From Anthopleura xanthogrammica (Eukaryota; Cnidaria; Anthozoa; Actiniaria; Actiniidae): a stretch of DNA of 64,000 bases. Below, one piece after another: positions 12,701 through 26,278 of the stretch (positions within the stretch are counted from its first letter, which is position 1; every line of letters begins with the position of its first letter). The notes beneath the pieces are model-generated. The model ran no database searches. It was given only the letters and a program-made list of their open reading frames with translations, and was not told the DNA's origin. The stretch covers positions 8,556,208 to 8,620,207 of the forward strand of contig OZ025215.1 in the NCBI GenBank assembly GCA_964019055.1, given 5' to 3'. Both the position numbers and the translations under genes were made by a program.

Positions 12701-15700
12701 ATTTTTGAGCAAAAACCATGGACTATAGCCCATGGTTTTGATCGATTTTGGACCATTTTCACACCTTTTTAAAAAATAATCATTAATTATCAAGGATGGA
12801 AAATAGGTCATTTTTGGTCATTTTCGAGCAAAAAGCATGGACTATAGCCCATGGTTTTGATCGATTTTGGACCATTTTCACACCTTTTTAAAAAATAATC
12901 ATTTATTATCAAGGATGGAAAATAGGTCATTTTTGGTCATTTTTGAGCAAATAGCATGGACTATAGCCCATGGTTTTGATCGATTTTGGACCATTGTCAC
13001 ATCTTTTCAAAAAATATTCATTATTTTTGAAGGATGCAAAATAGGTCATTTTCGAGCAAAAAGCATGGACTATAGCCCACGGTTTTGATGGATTTTGGAC
13101 CATTTTCACACCTTTTTAAAAAATAATCATTAATTATCAAGGATGGAAAATAGGTCATTTTTGGTCATTTTTGAGCCAATAGCATGGACTATAGCCCATG
13201 GTTTTGATCGATTTTGGACCATTGTCACACCTTTTTAGAAAATATTCATTATTTTTGAAGGATGCAAAATAGGTCATTTTCGAGCAAAAAGCATGGACTA
13301 TAGCCCACGGTTTTGATGGATTTTGGACCATTTTCACACCTTTTAAAAAAATAATCATTATTTATGAAGGAGGTAAAATAGGTCATTTTTGGTCATTTTC
13401 GAGCAAAAAGCATGGACTATAGCCCATGGTTTTGATGGATTTTGGACCATTTTCACACCTTTTCAAAAAATATTCATTATTTATGAAGGATGGAAAATAG
13501 GTCATTTTTGAGCAAAAACCATGGACTATAGCCCATGGTTTTGATCGATTTTGGACCATTTTCACACCTTTTTAAAAAATAATCATTAATTATCAAGGAT
13601 GGAAAATAGGTCATTTTTGGTCATTTTTGAGCCAATAGCATGGACTATAGCCCATGGTTTTGATCGATTTTGGACCATTTTCACACCTATTCAAAAAATA
13701 TTCATTATTTATGAAAGAGGTAAAATAGGTCATTTTTGGTCATTTTCGAGCAAAAAGCATGGACTATAGCCCATGGTTTTGATCGATTTTGGACTATTTT
13801 CACACCTTTTCAAAAAATATTCATTATTTATGAAGGAGGTAAAATAGGTCATTTTTGGTCATTTTCGAGCAAAAAGCATGGACTATAGCCCATGGTTTTG
13901 ATCGATTTTGGACCATTTTCACACCTTTTTAAAAAATAATCATTAATTATCAAGGATGGAAAATAGGTCATTTTTGGTCATTTTTGAGCAAATAGCATGG
14001 ACTATAGCCCATGGTTTTGATCGATTTTGGACCATTTTCACACCTTTTTAAAAAATAATCATTAATTATCAAGGATGGAAAATAGGTCATTTTTGGTCAT
14101 TTTTGAGCCAATAGCATGGACTATAGCCCATGGTTTTGATCGATTTTGGACCATTTTCACACCTATTCAAAAAATATTCATTATTTATGAAGGAGGTAAA
14201 ATAGGTCATTTTTGGTCATTTTCGAGCAAAAAGCATGGACTATAGCCCATGGTTTTGATCGATTTTGGACTATTTTCACACCTTTTCAAAAAATATTCAT
14301 TATTTATGAAGGAGGTAAAATAGGTCATTTTTGGTCATTTTCGAGCAAAAAGCATGGACTATAGCCCATGGTTTTGATCGATTTTGGACCATTTTCACAC
14401 CTTTTTAAAAAATAATCATTAATTATCAAGGATGGAAAATAGGTCATTTTTGGTCATTTTTGAGCAAATAGCATGGACTATAGCCCATGGTTTTGATCGA
14501 TTTTGGACCATTTTCACACCTTTTTAAAAAATAATCATTAATTATCAAGGATGGAAAATAGGTCATTTTTGGTCATTTTTGAGCCAATAGCATGGACTAT
14601 AGCCCATGGTTTTGATCGATTTTGGACCATTTTCACACCTTTTTAAAAAATAATCATTAATTATCAAGGATGGAAAATAGGTCATTTTTGGTCATTTTTG
14701 AGCAAATAGCATGGACTATAGCCCATGGTTTTGATCGATTTTGGACCATTGTCACATCTTTTCAAAAAATATTCATTATTTTTGAAGGATGCAAAATAGG
14801 TCATTTTCGAGCAAAAAGCATGGACTATAGCCCACGGTTTTGATGGATTTTGGACCATTTTCACACCTTTTTAAAAAATAATCATTAATTATCAAGGATG
14901 GAAAATAGGTCATTTTTGGTCATTTTTGAGCCAATAGCATGGACTATAGCCCATGGTTTTGATCGATTTTGGACCATTGTCACACCTTTTTAGAAAATAT
15001 TCATTATTTTTGAAGGATGCAAAATAGGTCATTTTCGAGCAAAAAGCATGGACTATAGCCCACGGTTTTGATGGATTTTGGACCATTTTCACACCTTTTA
15101 AAAAAATAATCATTATTTATGAAGGAGGTAAAATAGGTCATTTTTGGTCATTTTCGAGCAAAAAGCATGGACTATAGCCCATGGTTTTGATCGATTTTGG
15201 ACCATTTTCACACCTATTCAAAAAATATTCATTATTTATGAAGGAGGTAAAATAGGTCATTTTTGGTCATTTTCGAGCAAAAAGCATGGACTATAGCCCA
15301 TGGTTTTGATCGATTTTGGACTATTTTCACACCTTTTCAAAAAATATTCATTATTTATGAAGGAGGTAAAATAGGTCATTTTTGGTCATTTTCGAGCAAA
15401 AAGCATGGACTATAGCCCATGGTTTTGATCGATTTTGGACCATTTTCACACCTTTTTAAAAAATAATCATTAATTATCAAGGATGGAAAATAGGTCATTT
15501 TTGGTCATTTTTGAGCAAATAGCATGGACTATAGCCCATGGTTTTGATCGATTTTGGACCATTTTCACACCTTTTTAAAAAATAATCATTAATTATCAAG
15601 GATGGAAAATAGGTCATTTTTGGTCATTTTTGAGCCAATAGCATGGACTATAGCCCATGGTTTTGATCGATTTTGGACCATTTTCACACCTATTCAAAAA

Positions 15701-16512
15701 ATATTCATTATTTATGAAGGAGGTAAAATAGGTCATTTTTGGTCATTTTCGAGCAAAAAGCATGGACTATAGCCCATGGTTTTGATCGATTTTGGACTAT
15801 TTTCACACCTTTTCAAAAAATATTCATTATTTATGAAGGAGGTAAAATAGGTCATTTTTGGTCATTTTCGAGCAAAAAGCATGGACTATAGCCCATGGTT
15901 TTGATCGATTTTGGACCATTTTCACACCTTTTTAAAAAATAATCATTAATTATCAAGGATGGAAAATAGGTCATTTTTGGTCATTTTTGAGCAAATAGCA
16001 TGGACTATAGCCCATGGTTTTGATCGATTTTGGACCATTTTCACACCTTTTTAAAAAATAATCATTAATTATCAAGGATGGAAAATAGGTCATTTTTGGT
16101 CATTTTTGAGCCAATAGCATGGACTATAGCCCATGGTTTTGATCGATTTTGGACCATTTTCACACCTTTTTAAAAAATAATCATTAATTATCAAGGATGG
16201 AAAATAGGTCATTTTTGGTCATTTTTGAGCAAATAGCATGGACTATAGCCCATGGTTTTGATCGATTTTGGACCATTGTCACATCTTTTCAAAAAATATT
16301 CATTATTTTTGAAGGATGCAAAATAGGTCATTTTCGAGCAAAAAGCATGGACTATAGCCCACGGTTTTGATGGATTTTGGACCATTTTCACACCTTTTTA
16401 AAAAATAATCATTAATTATCAAGGATGGAAAATAGGTCATTTTTGGTCATTTTTGAGCCAATAGCATGGACTATAGCCCATGGTTTTGATCGATTTTGGA
16501 CCATTGTCACAC
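9761..16512 (+). repeat. Satellite higher-order block, 6,752 bp, copy 1
   Basis: 58 monomers (43 of 119 bp, 15 of 109 bp) duplicated as one unit; the next copy is 16,513-23,264. Rare shared variants include TTGAAAAAATATTC (11,272 / 18,024), ATATTAATTATTTTT (11,975 / 18,727), a TTTATTATC unit (12,902 / 19,654) and TATGAAAGAGG (13,710 / 20,462). Each pair is 6,752 bp apart. A nested 13-monomer (1,527-bp) repeat lies inside, for example 14,682 against 16,209. Confidence 0.85.
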
Positions 16513-19500
16513 CTTTTCAAAAAATATTCATTAATTATCAAGGATGGAAAATAGGTCATTTTTGGTCATTTTCGAGCAAAAAGCATGGACTATAGCCCAT
16601 GGTTTTGATCGATTTTGGACCATTTTCACACCTTTTTAAAAAATAATCATTAATTATCAAGGATGGAAAATAGGTCATTTTTGGTCATTTTTGAGCAAAT
16701 AGCATGGACTATAGCCCATGGTTTTGATCGATTTTGGACCATTGTCACACCTTTTCAAAAAATATTCATTATTTTTGAAGGATGCAAAATAGGTCATTTT
16801 CGAGCAAAAAGCATGGACTATAGCCCATGGTTTTGATCGATTTTGGACTATTTTCACACCTTTTCAAAAAATATTCATTATTTATGAAGGAGGTAAAATA
16901 GGTCATTTTTGGTCATTTTCGAGCAAAAAGTATGGACTATAGCCCATGGTTTTGATCGATTTTGGACTATTTTCACACCTTTTTAAAAAATAATCATTAA
17001 TTATCAAGGATGGAAAATAGGTCATTTTTGGTCATTTTTGAGCAAATAGCATGGACTATAGCCCATGGTTTTGATCGATTTTGGACCATTGTCACATCTT
17101 TTCAAAAAATATTCATTATTTTTGAAGGATGCAAAATAGGTCATTTTCGAGCAAAAAGCATGGACTATAGCCCACGGTTTTGATGGATTTTGGACCATTT
17201 TCACACCTTTTTAAAAAATAATCATTAATTATCAAGGATGGAAAATAGGTCATTTTTGGTCATTTTTGAGCCAATAGCATGGACTATAGCCCATGGTTTT
17301 GATCGATTTTGGACCATTGTCACACCTTTTCAAAAAATATTCATTATTTTTGAAGGATGCAAAATAGGTCATTTTCGAGCAAAAAGCATGGACTATAGCC
17401 CACGGTTTTGATGGATTTTGGACCATTTTCACACCTTTTAAAAAAATATTCATTATTTATGAAGGAGGTAAAATAGGTCATTTTTGGTCATTTTCGAGCA
17501 AAAAGCATGGACTATAGCCCATGGTTTTGATGGATTTTGGACCATTTTCACACCTTTTCAAAAAATATTCATTATTTATGAAGGATGGAAAATAGGTCAT
17601 TTTTGAGCAAAAAGCATGGACTATAGCCCATGGTTTTGATCGATTTTGGACCATTTTCACACCTTTTTAAAAAATAATCATTAATTATCAAGGATGCAAA
17701 ATAGGTCATTTTTGGTCATTTTCGAGCAAAAAGCATGGACTATAGCCCATGGTTTTGATCGATTTTGGACCATTTTCACACCTTTTTAAAAAATAATCAT
17801 TAATTATCAAGGATGGAAAATAGGTCATTTTTGGTCATTTTCGAGCAAAAAGCATGGACTATAGCCCATGGTTTTGATCGATTTTGGACCATTTTCACAC
17901 CTTTTTAAAAAATAATCATTAATTATCAAGGATGGAAAATAGGTCATTTTTGGTCATTTTTGAGCAAATAGCATGGACTATAGCCCATGGTTTTGATCGA
18001 TTTTGGACCATTGTCACACCTTTTGAAAAAATATTCATTATTTTTGAAGGATGCAAAATAGGTCATTTTCGAGCAAAAAGCATGGACTATAGCCCATGGT
18101 TTTGATCGATTTTGGACTATTTTCACACCTTTTCAAAAAATATTCATTATTTATGAAGGAGGTAAAATAGGTCATTTTTGGTCATTTTCGAGCAAAAAGC
18201 ATGGACTATAGCCCATGGTTTTGATCGATTTTGGACTATTTTCACACCTTTTCAAAAAATATTCATTATTTATGAAGGAGGTAAAATAGGTCATTTTTGG
18301 TCATTTTTGAGCAAATAGCATGGACTATAGCCCATGGTTTTGATCGATTTTGGACTATTTTCACACCTTTTTAAAAAATAATCATTAATTATCAAGGATG
18401 GAAAATAGGTCATTTTTGGTCATTTTTGAGCAAATAGCATGGACTATAGCCCATGGTTTTGATCGATTTTGGACCATTGTCACATCTTTTCAAAAAATAT
18501 TCATTATTTTTGAAGGATGCAAAATAGGTCATTTTCGAGCAAAAAGCATGGACTATAGCCCACGGTTTTGATGGATTTTGGACCATTTTCACACCTTTTT
18601 AAAAAATAATCATTAATTATCAAGGATGGAAAATAGGTCATTTTTGGTCATTTTTGAGCCAATAGCATGGACTATAGCCCATGGTTTTGATCGATTTTGG
18701 ACCATTGTCACACCTTTTCAAAAAATATTAATTATTTTTGAAGGATGCAAAATAGGTCATTTTCGAGCAAAAAGCATGGACTATAGCCCACGGTTTTGAT
18801 GGATTTTGGACCATTTTCACACCTTTTAAAAAAATAATCATTATTTATGAAGGAGGTAAAATAGGTCATTTTTGGTCATTTTCGAGCAAAAAGCATGGAC
18901 TATAGCCCATGGTTTTGATGGATTTTGGACCATTTTCACACCTTTTCAAAAAATATTCATTATTTATGAAGGATGGAAAATAGGTCATTTTTGGTCATTT
19001 TCGAGCAAAAAGCATGGACTATAGCCCATGGTTTTGATCGATTTTGGACCATTTTCACACCTTTTTAAAAAATAATCATTAATTATCAAGGATGGAAAAT
19101 AGGTCATTTTTGGTCATTTTTGAGCAAATAGCATGGACTATAGCCCATGGTTTTGATCGATTTTGGACCATTGTCACACCTTTTTAGAAAATATTCATTA
19201 TTTTTGAAGGATGCAAAATAGGTCATTTTCGAGCAAAAAGCATGGACTATAGCCCACGGTTTTGATGGATTTTGGACCATTTTCACACCTTTTTAAAAAA
19301 TAATCATTATTTATGAAGGAGGTAAAATAGGTCATTTTTGGTCATTTTCGAGCAAAAAGCATGGACTATAGCCCATGGTTTTGATGGATTTTGGACCATT
19401 TTCACACCTTTTCAAAAAATATTCATTATTTATGAAGGATGGAAAATAGGTCATTTTTGAGCAAAAACCATGGACTATAGCCCATGGTTTTGATCGATTT

Positions 19501-22500
19501 TGGACCATTTTCACACCTTTTTAAAAAATAATCATTAATTATCAAGGATGGAAAATAGGTCATTTTTGGTCATTTTCGAGCAAAAAGCATGGACTATAGC
19601 CCATGGTTTTGATCGATTTTGGACCATTTTCACACCTTTTTAAAAAATAATCATTTATTATCAAGGATGGAAAATAGGTCATTTTTGGTCATTTTTGAGC
19701 AAATAGCATGGACTATAGCCCATGGTTTTGATCGATTTTGGACCATTGTCACATCTTTTCAAAAAATATTCATTATTTTTGAAGGATGCAAAATAGGTCA
19801 TTTTCGAGCAAAAAGCATGGACTATAGCCCACGGTTTTGATGGATTTTGGACCATTTTCACACCTTTTTAAAAAATAATCATTAATTATCAAGGATGGAA
19901 AATAGGTCATTTTTGGTCATTTTTGAGCCAATAGCATGGACTATAGCCCATGGTTTTGATCGATTTTGGACCATTGTCACACCTTTTTAGAAAATATTCA
20001 TTATTTTTGAAGGATGCAAAATAGGTCATTTTCGAGCAAAAAGCATGGACTATAGCCCACGGTTTTGATGGATTTTGGACCATTTTCACACCTTTTAAAA
20101 AAATAATCATTATTTATGAAGGAGGTAAAATAGGTCATTTTTGGTCATTTTCGAGCAAAAAGCATGGACTATAGCCCATGGTTTTGATGGATTTTGGACC
20201 ATTTTCACACCTTTTCAAAAAATATTCATTATTTATGAAGGATGGAAAATAGGTCATTTTTGAGCAAAAACCATGGACTATAGCCCATGGTTTTGATCGA
20301 TTTTGGACCATTTTCACACCTTTTTAAAAAATAATCATTAATTATCAAGGATGGAAAATAGGTCATTTTTGGTCATTTTTGAGCCAATAGCATGGACTAT
20401 AGCCCATGGTTTTGATCGATTTTGGACCATTTTCACACCTATTCAAAAAATATTCATTATTTATGAAAGAGGTAAAATAGGTCATTTTTGGTCATTTTCG
20501 AGCAAAAAGCATGGACTATAGCCCATGGTTTTGATCGATTTTGGACTATTTTCACACCTTTTCAAAAAATATTCATTATTTATGAAGGAGGTAAAATAGG
20601 TCATTTTTGGTCATTTTCGAGCAAAAAGCATGGACTATAGCCCATGGTTTTGATCGATTTTGGACCATTTTCACACCTTTTTAAAAAATAATCATTAATT
20701 ATCAAGGATGGAAAATAGGTCATTTTTGGTCATTTTTGAGCAAATAGCATGGACTATAGCCCATGGTTTTGATCGATTTTGGACCATTTTCACACCTTTT
20801 TAAAAAATAATCATTAATTATCAAGGATGGAAAATAGGTCATTTTTGGTCATTTTTGAGCCAATAGCATGGACTATAGCCCATGGTTTTGATCGATTTTG
20901 GACCATTTTCACACCTATTCAAAAAATATTCATTATTTATGAAGGAGGTAAAATAGGTCATTTTTGGTCATTTTCGAGCAAAAAGCATGGACTATAGCCC
21001 ATGGTTTTGATCGATTTTGGACTATTTTCACACCTTTTCAAAAAATATTCATTATTTATGAAGGAGGTAAAATAGGTCATTTTTGGTCATTTTCGAGCAA
21101 AAAGCATGGACTATAGCCCATGGTTTTGATCGATTTTGGACCATTTTCACACCTTTTTAAAAAATAATCATTAATTATCAAGGATGGAAAATAGGTCATT
21201 TTTGGTCATTTTTGAGCAAATAGCATGGACTATAGCCCATGGTTTTGATCGATTTTGGACCATTTTCACACCTTTTTAAAAAATAATCATTAATTATCAA
21301 GGATGGAAAATAGGTCATTTTTGGTCATTTTTGAGCCAATAGCATGGACTATAGCCCATGGTTTTGATCGATTTTGGACCATTTTCACACCTTTTTAAAA
21401 AATAATCATTAATTATCAAGGATGGAAAATAGGTCATTTTTGGTCATTTTTGAGCAAATAGCATGGACTATAGCCCATGGTTTTGATCGATTTTGGACCA
21501 TTGTCACATCTTTTCAAAAAATATTCATTATTTTTGAAGGATGCAAAATAGGTCATTTTCGAGCAAAAAGCATGGACTATAGCCCACGGTTTTGATGGAT
21601 TTTGGACCATTTTCACACCTTTTTAAAAAATAATCATTAATTATCAAGGATGGAAAATAGGTCATTTTTGGTCATTTTTGAGCCAATAGCATGGACTATA
21701 GCCCATGGTTTTGATCGATTTTGGACCATTGTCACACCTTTTTAGAAAATATTCATTATTTTTGAAGGATGCAAAATAGGTCATTTTCGAGCAAAAAGCA
21801 TGGACTATAGCCCACGGTTTTGATGGATTTTGGACCATTTTCACACCTTTTAAAAAAATAATCATTATTTATGAAGGAGGTAAAATAGGTCATTTTTGGT
21901 CATTTTCGAGCAAAAAGCATGGACTATAGCCCATGGTTTTGATCGATTTTGGACCATTTTCACACCTATTCAAAAAATATTCATTATTTATGAAGGAGGT
22001 AAAATAGGTCATTTTTGGTCATTTTCGAGCAAAAAGCATGGACTATAGCCCATGGTTTTGATCGATTTTGGACTATTTTCACACCTTTTCAAAAAATATT
22101 CATTATTTATGAAGGAGGTAAAATAGGTCATTTTTGGTCATTTTCGAGCAAAAAGCATGGACTATAGCCCATGGTTTTGATCGATTTTGGACCATTTTCA
22201 CACCTTTTTAAAAAATAATCATTAATTATCAAGGATGGAAAATAGGTCATTTTTGGTCATTTTTGAGCAAATAGCATGGACTATAGCCCATGGTTTTGAT
22301 CGATTTTGGACCATTTTCACACCTTTTTAAAAAATAATCATTAATTATCAAGGATGGAAAATAGGTCATTTTTGGTCATTTTTGAGCCAATAGCATGGAC
22401 TATAGCCCATGGTTTTGATCGATTTTGGACCATTTTCACACCTATTCAAAAAATATTCATTATTTATGAAGGAGGTAAAATAGGTCATTTTTGGTCATTT

Positions 22501-23264
22501 TCGAGCAAAAAGCATGGACTATAGCCCATGGTTTTGATCGATTTTGGACTATTTTCACACCTTTTCAAAAAATATTCATTATTTATGAAGGAGGTAAAAT
22601 AGGTCATTTTTGGTCATTTTCGAGCAAAAAGCATGGACTATAGCCCATGGTTTTGATCGATTTTGGACCATTTTCACACCTTTTTAAAAAATAATCATTA
22701 ATTATCAAGGATGGAAAATAGGTCATTTTTGGTCATTTTTGAGCAAATAGCATGGACTATAGCCCATGGTTTTGATCGATTTTGGACCATTTTCACACCT
22801 TTTTAAAAAATAATCATTAATTATCAAGGATGGAAAATAGGTCATTTTTGGTCATTTTTGAGCCAATAGCATGGACTATAGCCCATGGTTTTGATCGATT
22901 TTGGACCATTTTCACACCTTTTTAAAAAATAATCATTAATTATCAAGGATGGAAAATAGGTCATTTTTGGTCATTTTTGAGCAAATAGCATGGACTATAG
23001 CCCATGGTTTTGATCGATTTTGGACCATTGTCACATCTTTTCAAAAAATATTCATTATTTTTGAAGGATGCAAAATAGGTCATTTTCGAGCAAAAAGCAT
23101 GGACTATAGCCCACGGTTTTGATGGATTTTGGACCATTTTCACACCTTTTTAAAAAATAATCATTAATTATCAAGGATGGAAAATAGGTCATTTTTGGTC
23201 ATTTTTGAGCCAATAGCATGGACTATAGCCCATGGTTTTGATCGATTTTGGACCATTGTCACAC
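16513..23264 (+). repeat. Satellite higher-order block, 6,752 bp, copy 2
   Basis: Second copy of the 58-monomer block. Correspondence ends at about 23,265: the first copy's successor reads CCTTTTCAAAAAATATTC and this one CCTTTTTAGAAAATATTC. In the segments compared by eye I saw no differences inside the block. Confidence 0.85.
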
Positions 23265-25180
23265 CTTTTTAGAAAATATTCATTATTTTTGAAGGATGCA
23301 AAATAGGTCATTTTCGAGCAAAAAGCATGGACTATAGCCCACGGTTTTGATGGATTTTGGACCATTTTCACACCTTTTAAAAAAATAATCATTATTTATG
23401 AAGGAGGTAAAATAGGTCATTTTTGGTCATTTTCGAGCAAAAAGCATGGACTATAGCCCATGGTTTTGATGGATTTTGGACCATTTTCACACCTTTTCAA
23501 AAAATATTCATTATTTATGAAGGATGGAAAATAGGTCATTTTTGAGCAAAAACCATGGACTATAGCCCATGGTTTTGATCGATTTTGGACCATTTTCACA
23601 CCTTTTTAAAAAATAATCATTAATTATCAAGGATGGAAAATAGGTCATTTTTGGTCATTTTTGAGCCAATAGCATGGACTATAGCCCATGGTTTTGATCG
23701 ATTTTGGACCATTGTCACACCTATTCAAAAAATATTCATTATTTATGAAGGAGGTAAAATAGGTCATTTTTGGTCATTTTCGAGCAAAAAGCATGGACTA
23801 TAGCCCATGGTTTTGATCGATTTTGGACTATTTTCACACCTTTTCAAAAAATATTCATTATTTATGAAGGAGGTAAAATAGGTCATTTTTGGTCATTTTC
23901 GAGCAAAAAGCATGGACTATAGCCCATGGTTTTGATCGATTTTGGACCATTTTCACACCTTTTTAAAAAATAATCATTAATTATCAAGGATGGAAAATAG
24001 GTCATTTTTGGTCATTTTTGAGCAAATAGCATGGACTATAGCCCATGGTTTTGATCGATTTTGGACCATTTTCACACCTTTTTAAAAAATAATCATTAAT
24101 TATCAAGGATGGAAAATAGGTCATTTTTGGTCATTTTTGAGCCAATAGCATGGACTATAGCCCATGGTTTTGATCGATTTTGGACCATTTTCACACCTAT
24201 TCAAAAAATATTCATTATTTATGAAGGAGGTAAAATAGGTCATTTTTGGTCATTTTCGAGCAAAAAGCATGGACTATAGCCCATGGTTTTGATCGATTTT
24301 GGACTATTTTCACACCTTTTCAAAAAATATTCATTATTTATGAAGGAGGTAAAATAGGTCATTTTTGGTCATTTTCGAGCAAAAAGCATGGACTATAGCC
24401 CATGGTTTTGATCGATTTTGGACCATTTTCACACCTTTTTAAAAAATAATCATTAATTATCAAGGATGGAAAATAGGTCATTTTTGGTCATTTTTGAGCA
24501 AATAGCATGGACTATAGCCCATGGTTTTGATCGATTTTGGACCATTTTCACACCTTTTTAAAAAATAATCATTAATTATCAAGGATGGAAAATAGGTCAT
24601 TTTTGGTCATTTTTGAGCCAATAGCATGGACTATAGCCCATGGTTTTGATCGATTTTGGACTATTTTCACACCTTTTCAAAAAATATTCATTATTTATGA
24701 AGGAGGTAAAATAGGTCATTTTTGGTCATTTTTGAGCCAATAGCATGGACTATAGCCCATGGTTTTGATCGATTTTGGACCATTTTCACACCTTTTTAAA
24801 AAATAATCATTAATTATCAAGGATGCAAAATAGGTCATTTTCGAGCAAAAAGCATGGACTATAGCCCATGGTTTTGATCAATTTTGCACCATTTTCACAG
24901 CTTTTCAAATAATATTCATTATTTATAAAGTATGCAAAATAGGTCATTTTTGAGCTAAAAGCATGGACTATAGTCCATAGTTTTGATGGATTTATGACCA
25001 TTTTCACACCTTTTCAAATATTAAGCTTATTTATTATTTATGAAGGATGCAAATTAGGTAATTTTTAGGTAATTTTCGAGCGAAAAGCATGGACTATTAA
25101 TGACTATAGCTCATGGTTTTGATGGATTTGTGGCCATTTTGATACCTTTTAAAAAAGATATTCATTATTTATGAATACAT

Positions 25181-26054
25181 AAAAGGAAATCTAATCCATC
25201 TGTTTCTATGGCATTGCTATGGCAATCATGCCGTTGACATGGAAGTTCAAACTTTGCTTAGTTACGGGAAGACTTTTATCGTAAAACATACCGTATGTTC
25301 CTTTAATTTATTTTAGAAAGTAGAAGAAGTTCAAATCACTTACCTTTTCATTCAGAATTACACTTTTTTACCGCATTTTTTCGCTGTCAAATGTTCAAAA
25401 TGGCCGTTTCTCTTGAATTTCTGTAAGTTTTTTGAAAAAATCACGTGGGGATCACGTGGAAAGAGAGTGACATAGTACTGCGCATGCTCAGTAGGTAAAT
25501 ACGTCATAATGTTTAGTAGAAAGGGAGAGGGGTGGAGCAAAGGGATTTTCCAGTTTAAAAAGATGGGCAGGCAAAAAAGCTAAAGGTAGCCGTAGTTCAT
25601 TTGGGTAAAGCGCAAGACAAGTTAAGGGGGGAAAACTTGGAAAAATAAGGTAAATTACGCATTCTTTTAGCAGTTCTGTTTATGCTTTGTAATGTTTCAT
25701 TCAAGTTATTGACTTTTGACTTGTGAAATTTTGCTTGTTGACAAAACAATAAGCTTACCTGTTTCTTTTAACAAAACTTAAGCTTACAATGAGATAGCAG
25801 GAGCCCCTGATAGCAAGCATGTGCCCCTGATCACTTAAAAAAGCCTATTCCATAGTAAATTTGTGACAACTTCTTCCCCTTGTTGGTATTATTTTGTGCC
25901 ATTTGATGTACAACTGCTCCCACACTCTGGGGTATTTGAGATACCCCAACCATGGGACTTAGAATTGACAGTATAGCTCTTAATGCTTTGGAAAGTTGTT
26001 TTTCATTCTGTAAAAATATTCTATCTGCAGTGCCATAAACCATTTCGTTCGGAG
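25181..26054. other. AT-rich flank of the satellite with one protein-like minus-strand frame
   Basis: No confident gene. A minus-strand frame at about 26,065-25,831 reads like protein (e.g. NEMVYGTADRIFLQNEKQLS) and sits just downstream of an acceptor-like CCCTTCAG. That acceptor belongs to a dispersed repeat, so the frame may be a gene fragment or chance. Confidence 0.3.
25440..25650. promoter_or_regulatory. Possible bidirectional promoter
   Basis: Two TCACGTGG E-box copies (about 25,441 and 25,453), a TGCGCATGC NRF-1-like motif (about 25,479) and a TACGTCA CRE-like site (about 25,500) lie within 65 bp. On the minus side a good donor (AAAG|GTAAGTG) follows at about 25,342. On the plus side a donor-like AATAAG|GTAAATT occurs near 25,649. 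These could end short 5' UTR exons. No coding exon was tied to either. Confidence 0.3.
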
Positions 26055-26278
26055 AGTCCTGAAGGGTGTAAAATGAGAGCTGGGATTCGCCTTTTTTTGG
26101 GCTGGGAAAATGGGATTTCATTTACTTAGACTGGGATTTATAGTAGCCATTACTGGGATTGAGATTTTGCAAAATCTCTAACTCTAACTCTATAACTCAG
26201 ACTGAGATTTTGCATGACTGGGACTGGGACGTTTTTTCCAAAATTTTGGGCTGGGAAATGGAATTAGGATCCCTGTCT
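26055..26278 (-). repeat. Dispersed repeat, inverted partner of 29,338-29,576
   Basis: A block rich in CTGGGACTGGGA and CTAACTCTAACTC motifs, starting CCTGAAGGGTGTAAAATG. Its reverse complement occurs at 29,338-29,576 with the same motifs in the same order. The two are non-coding copies of one interspersed family in opposite orientation. Confidence 0.7.

Larger units (their letters stand above)
5165..25180 (+). repeat. 20-kb satellite array of 119-bp and 109-bp monomers
   Basis: About 173 head-to-tail copies of one AT-rich monomer. Landmarks in order are GGTCATTTTTGGTCATTTT, GAGCAAAAAGCATGG, ACTATAGCCCATGG, TTTTGATCGATTTTGGACC, ATTTTCACACC, an A-run, ATTCATTA and a GGATGGAAAATA end. The 109-bp form lacks ten bases because GGTCATTTT occurs once instead of twice. 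All large spacings between matching units (228, 347, 456, 466, 803, 1031, 1041, 1150, 1527, 6752) are whole-number sums of 119 and 109. The outer units (before about 5,400 and after about 24,880) are more diverged than the interior. Repeated 60-67-codon minus-strand frames are a by-product of the monomer, not genes. Centromeric or heterochromatic identity cannot be judged from sequence alone. Confidence 0.97.

Noticed and set aside
5789..25007. Dozens of 60-67-codon minus-strand frames starting MKMVQN or MKIVQN
   Set aside because: They follow the satellite monomer period exactly, have no splice or initiation context, and vary with the 109/119-bp unit order. A by-product of the repeat.
5165..25180. 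CRISPR-like array
   Set aside because: Repeats are contiguous with no unique spacers, the monomer is over 100 bp, and the surrounding genes are eukaryotic.
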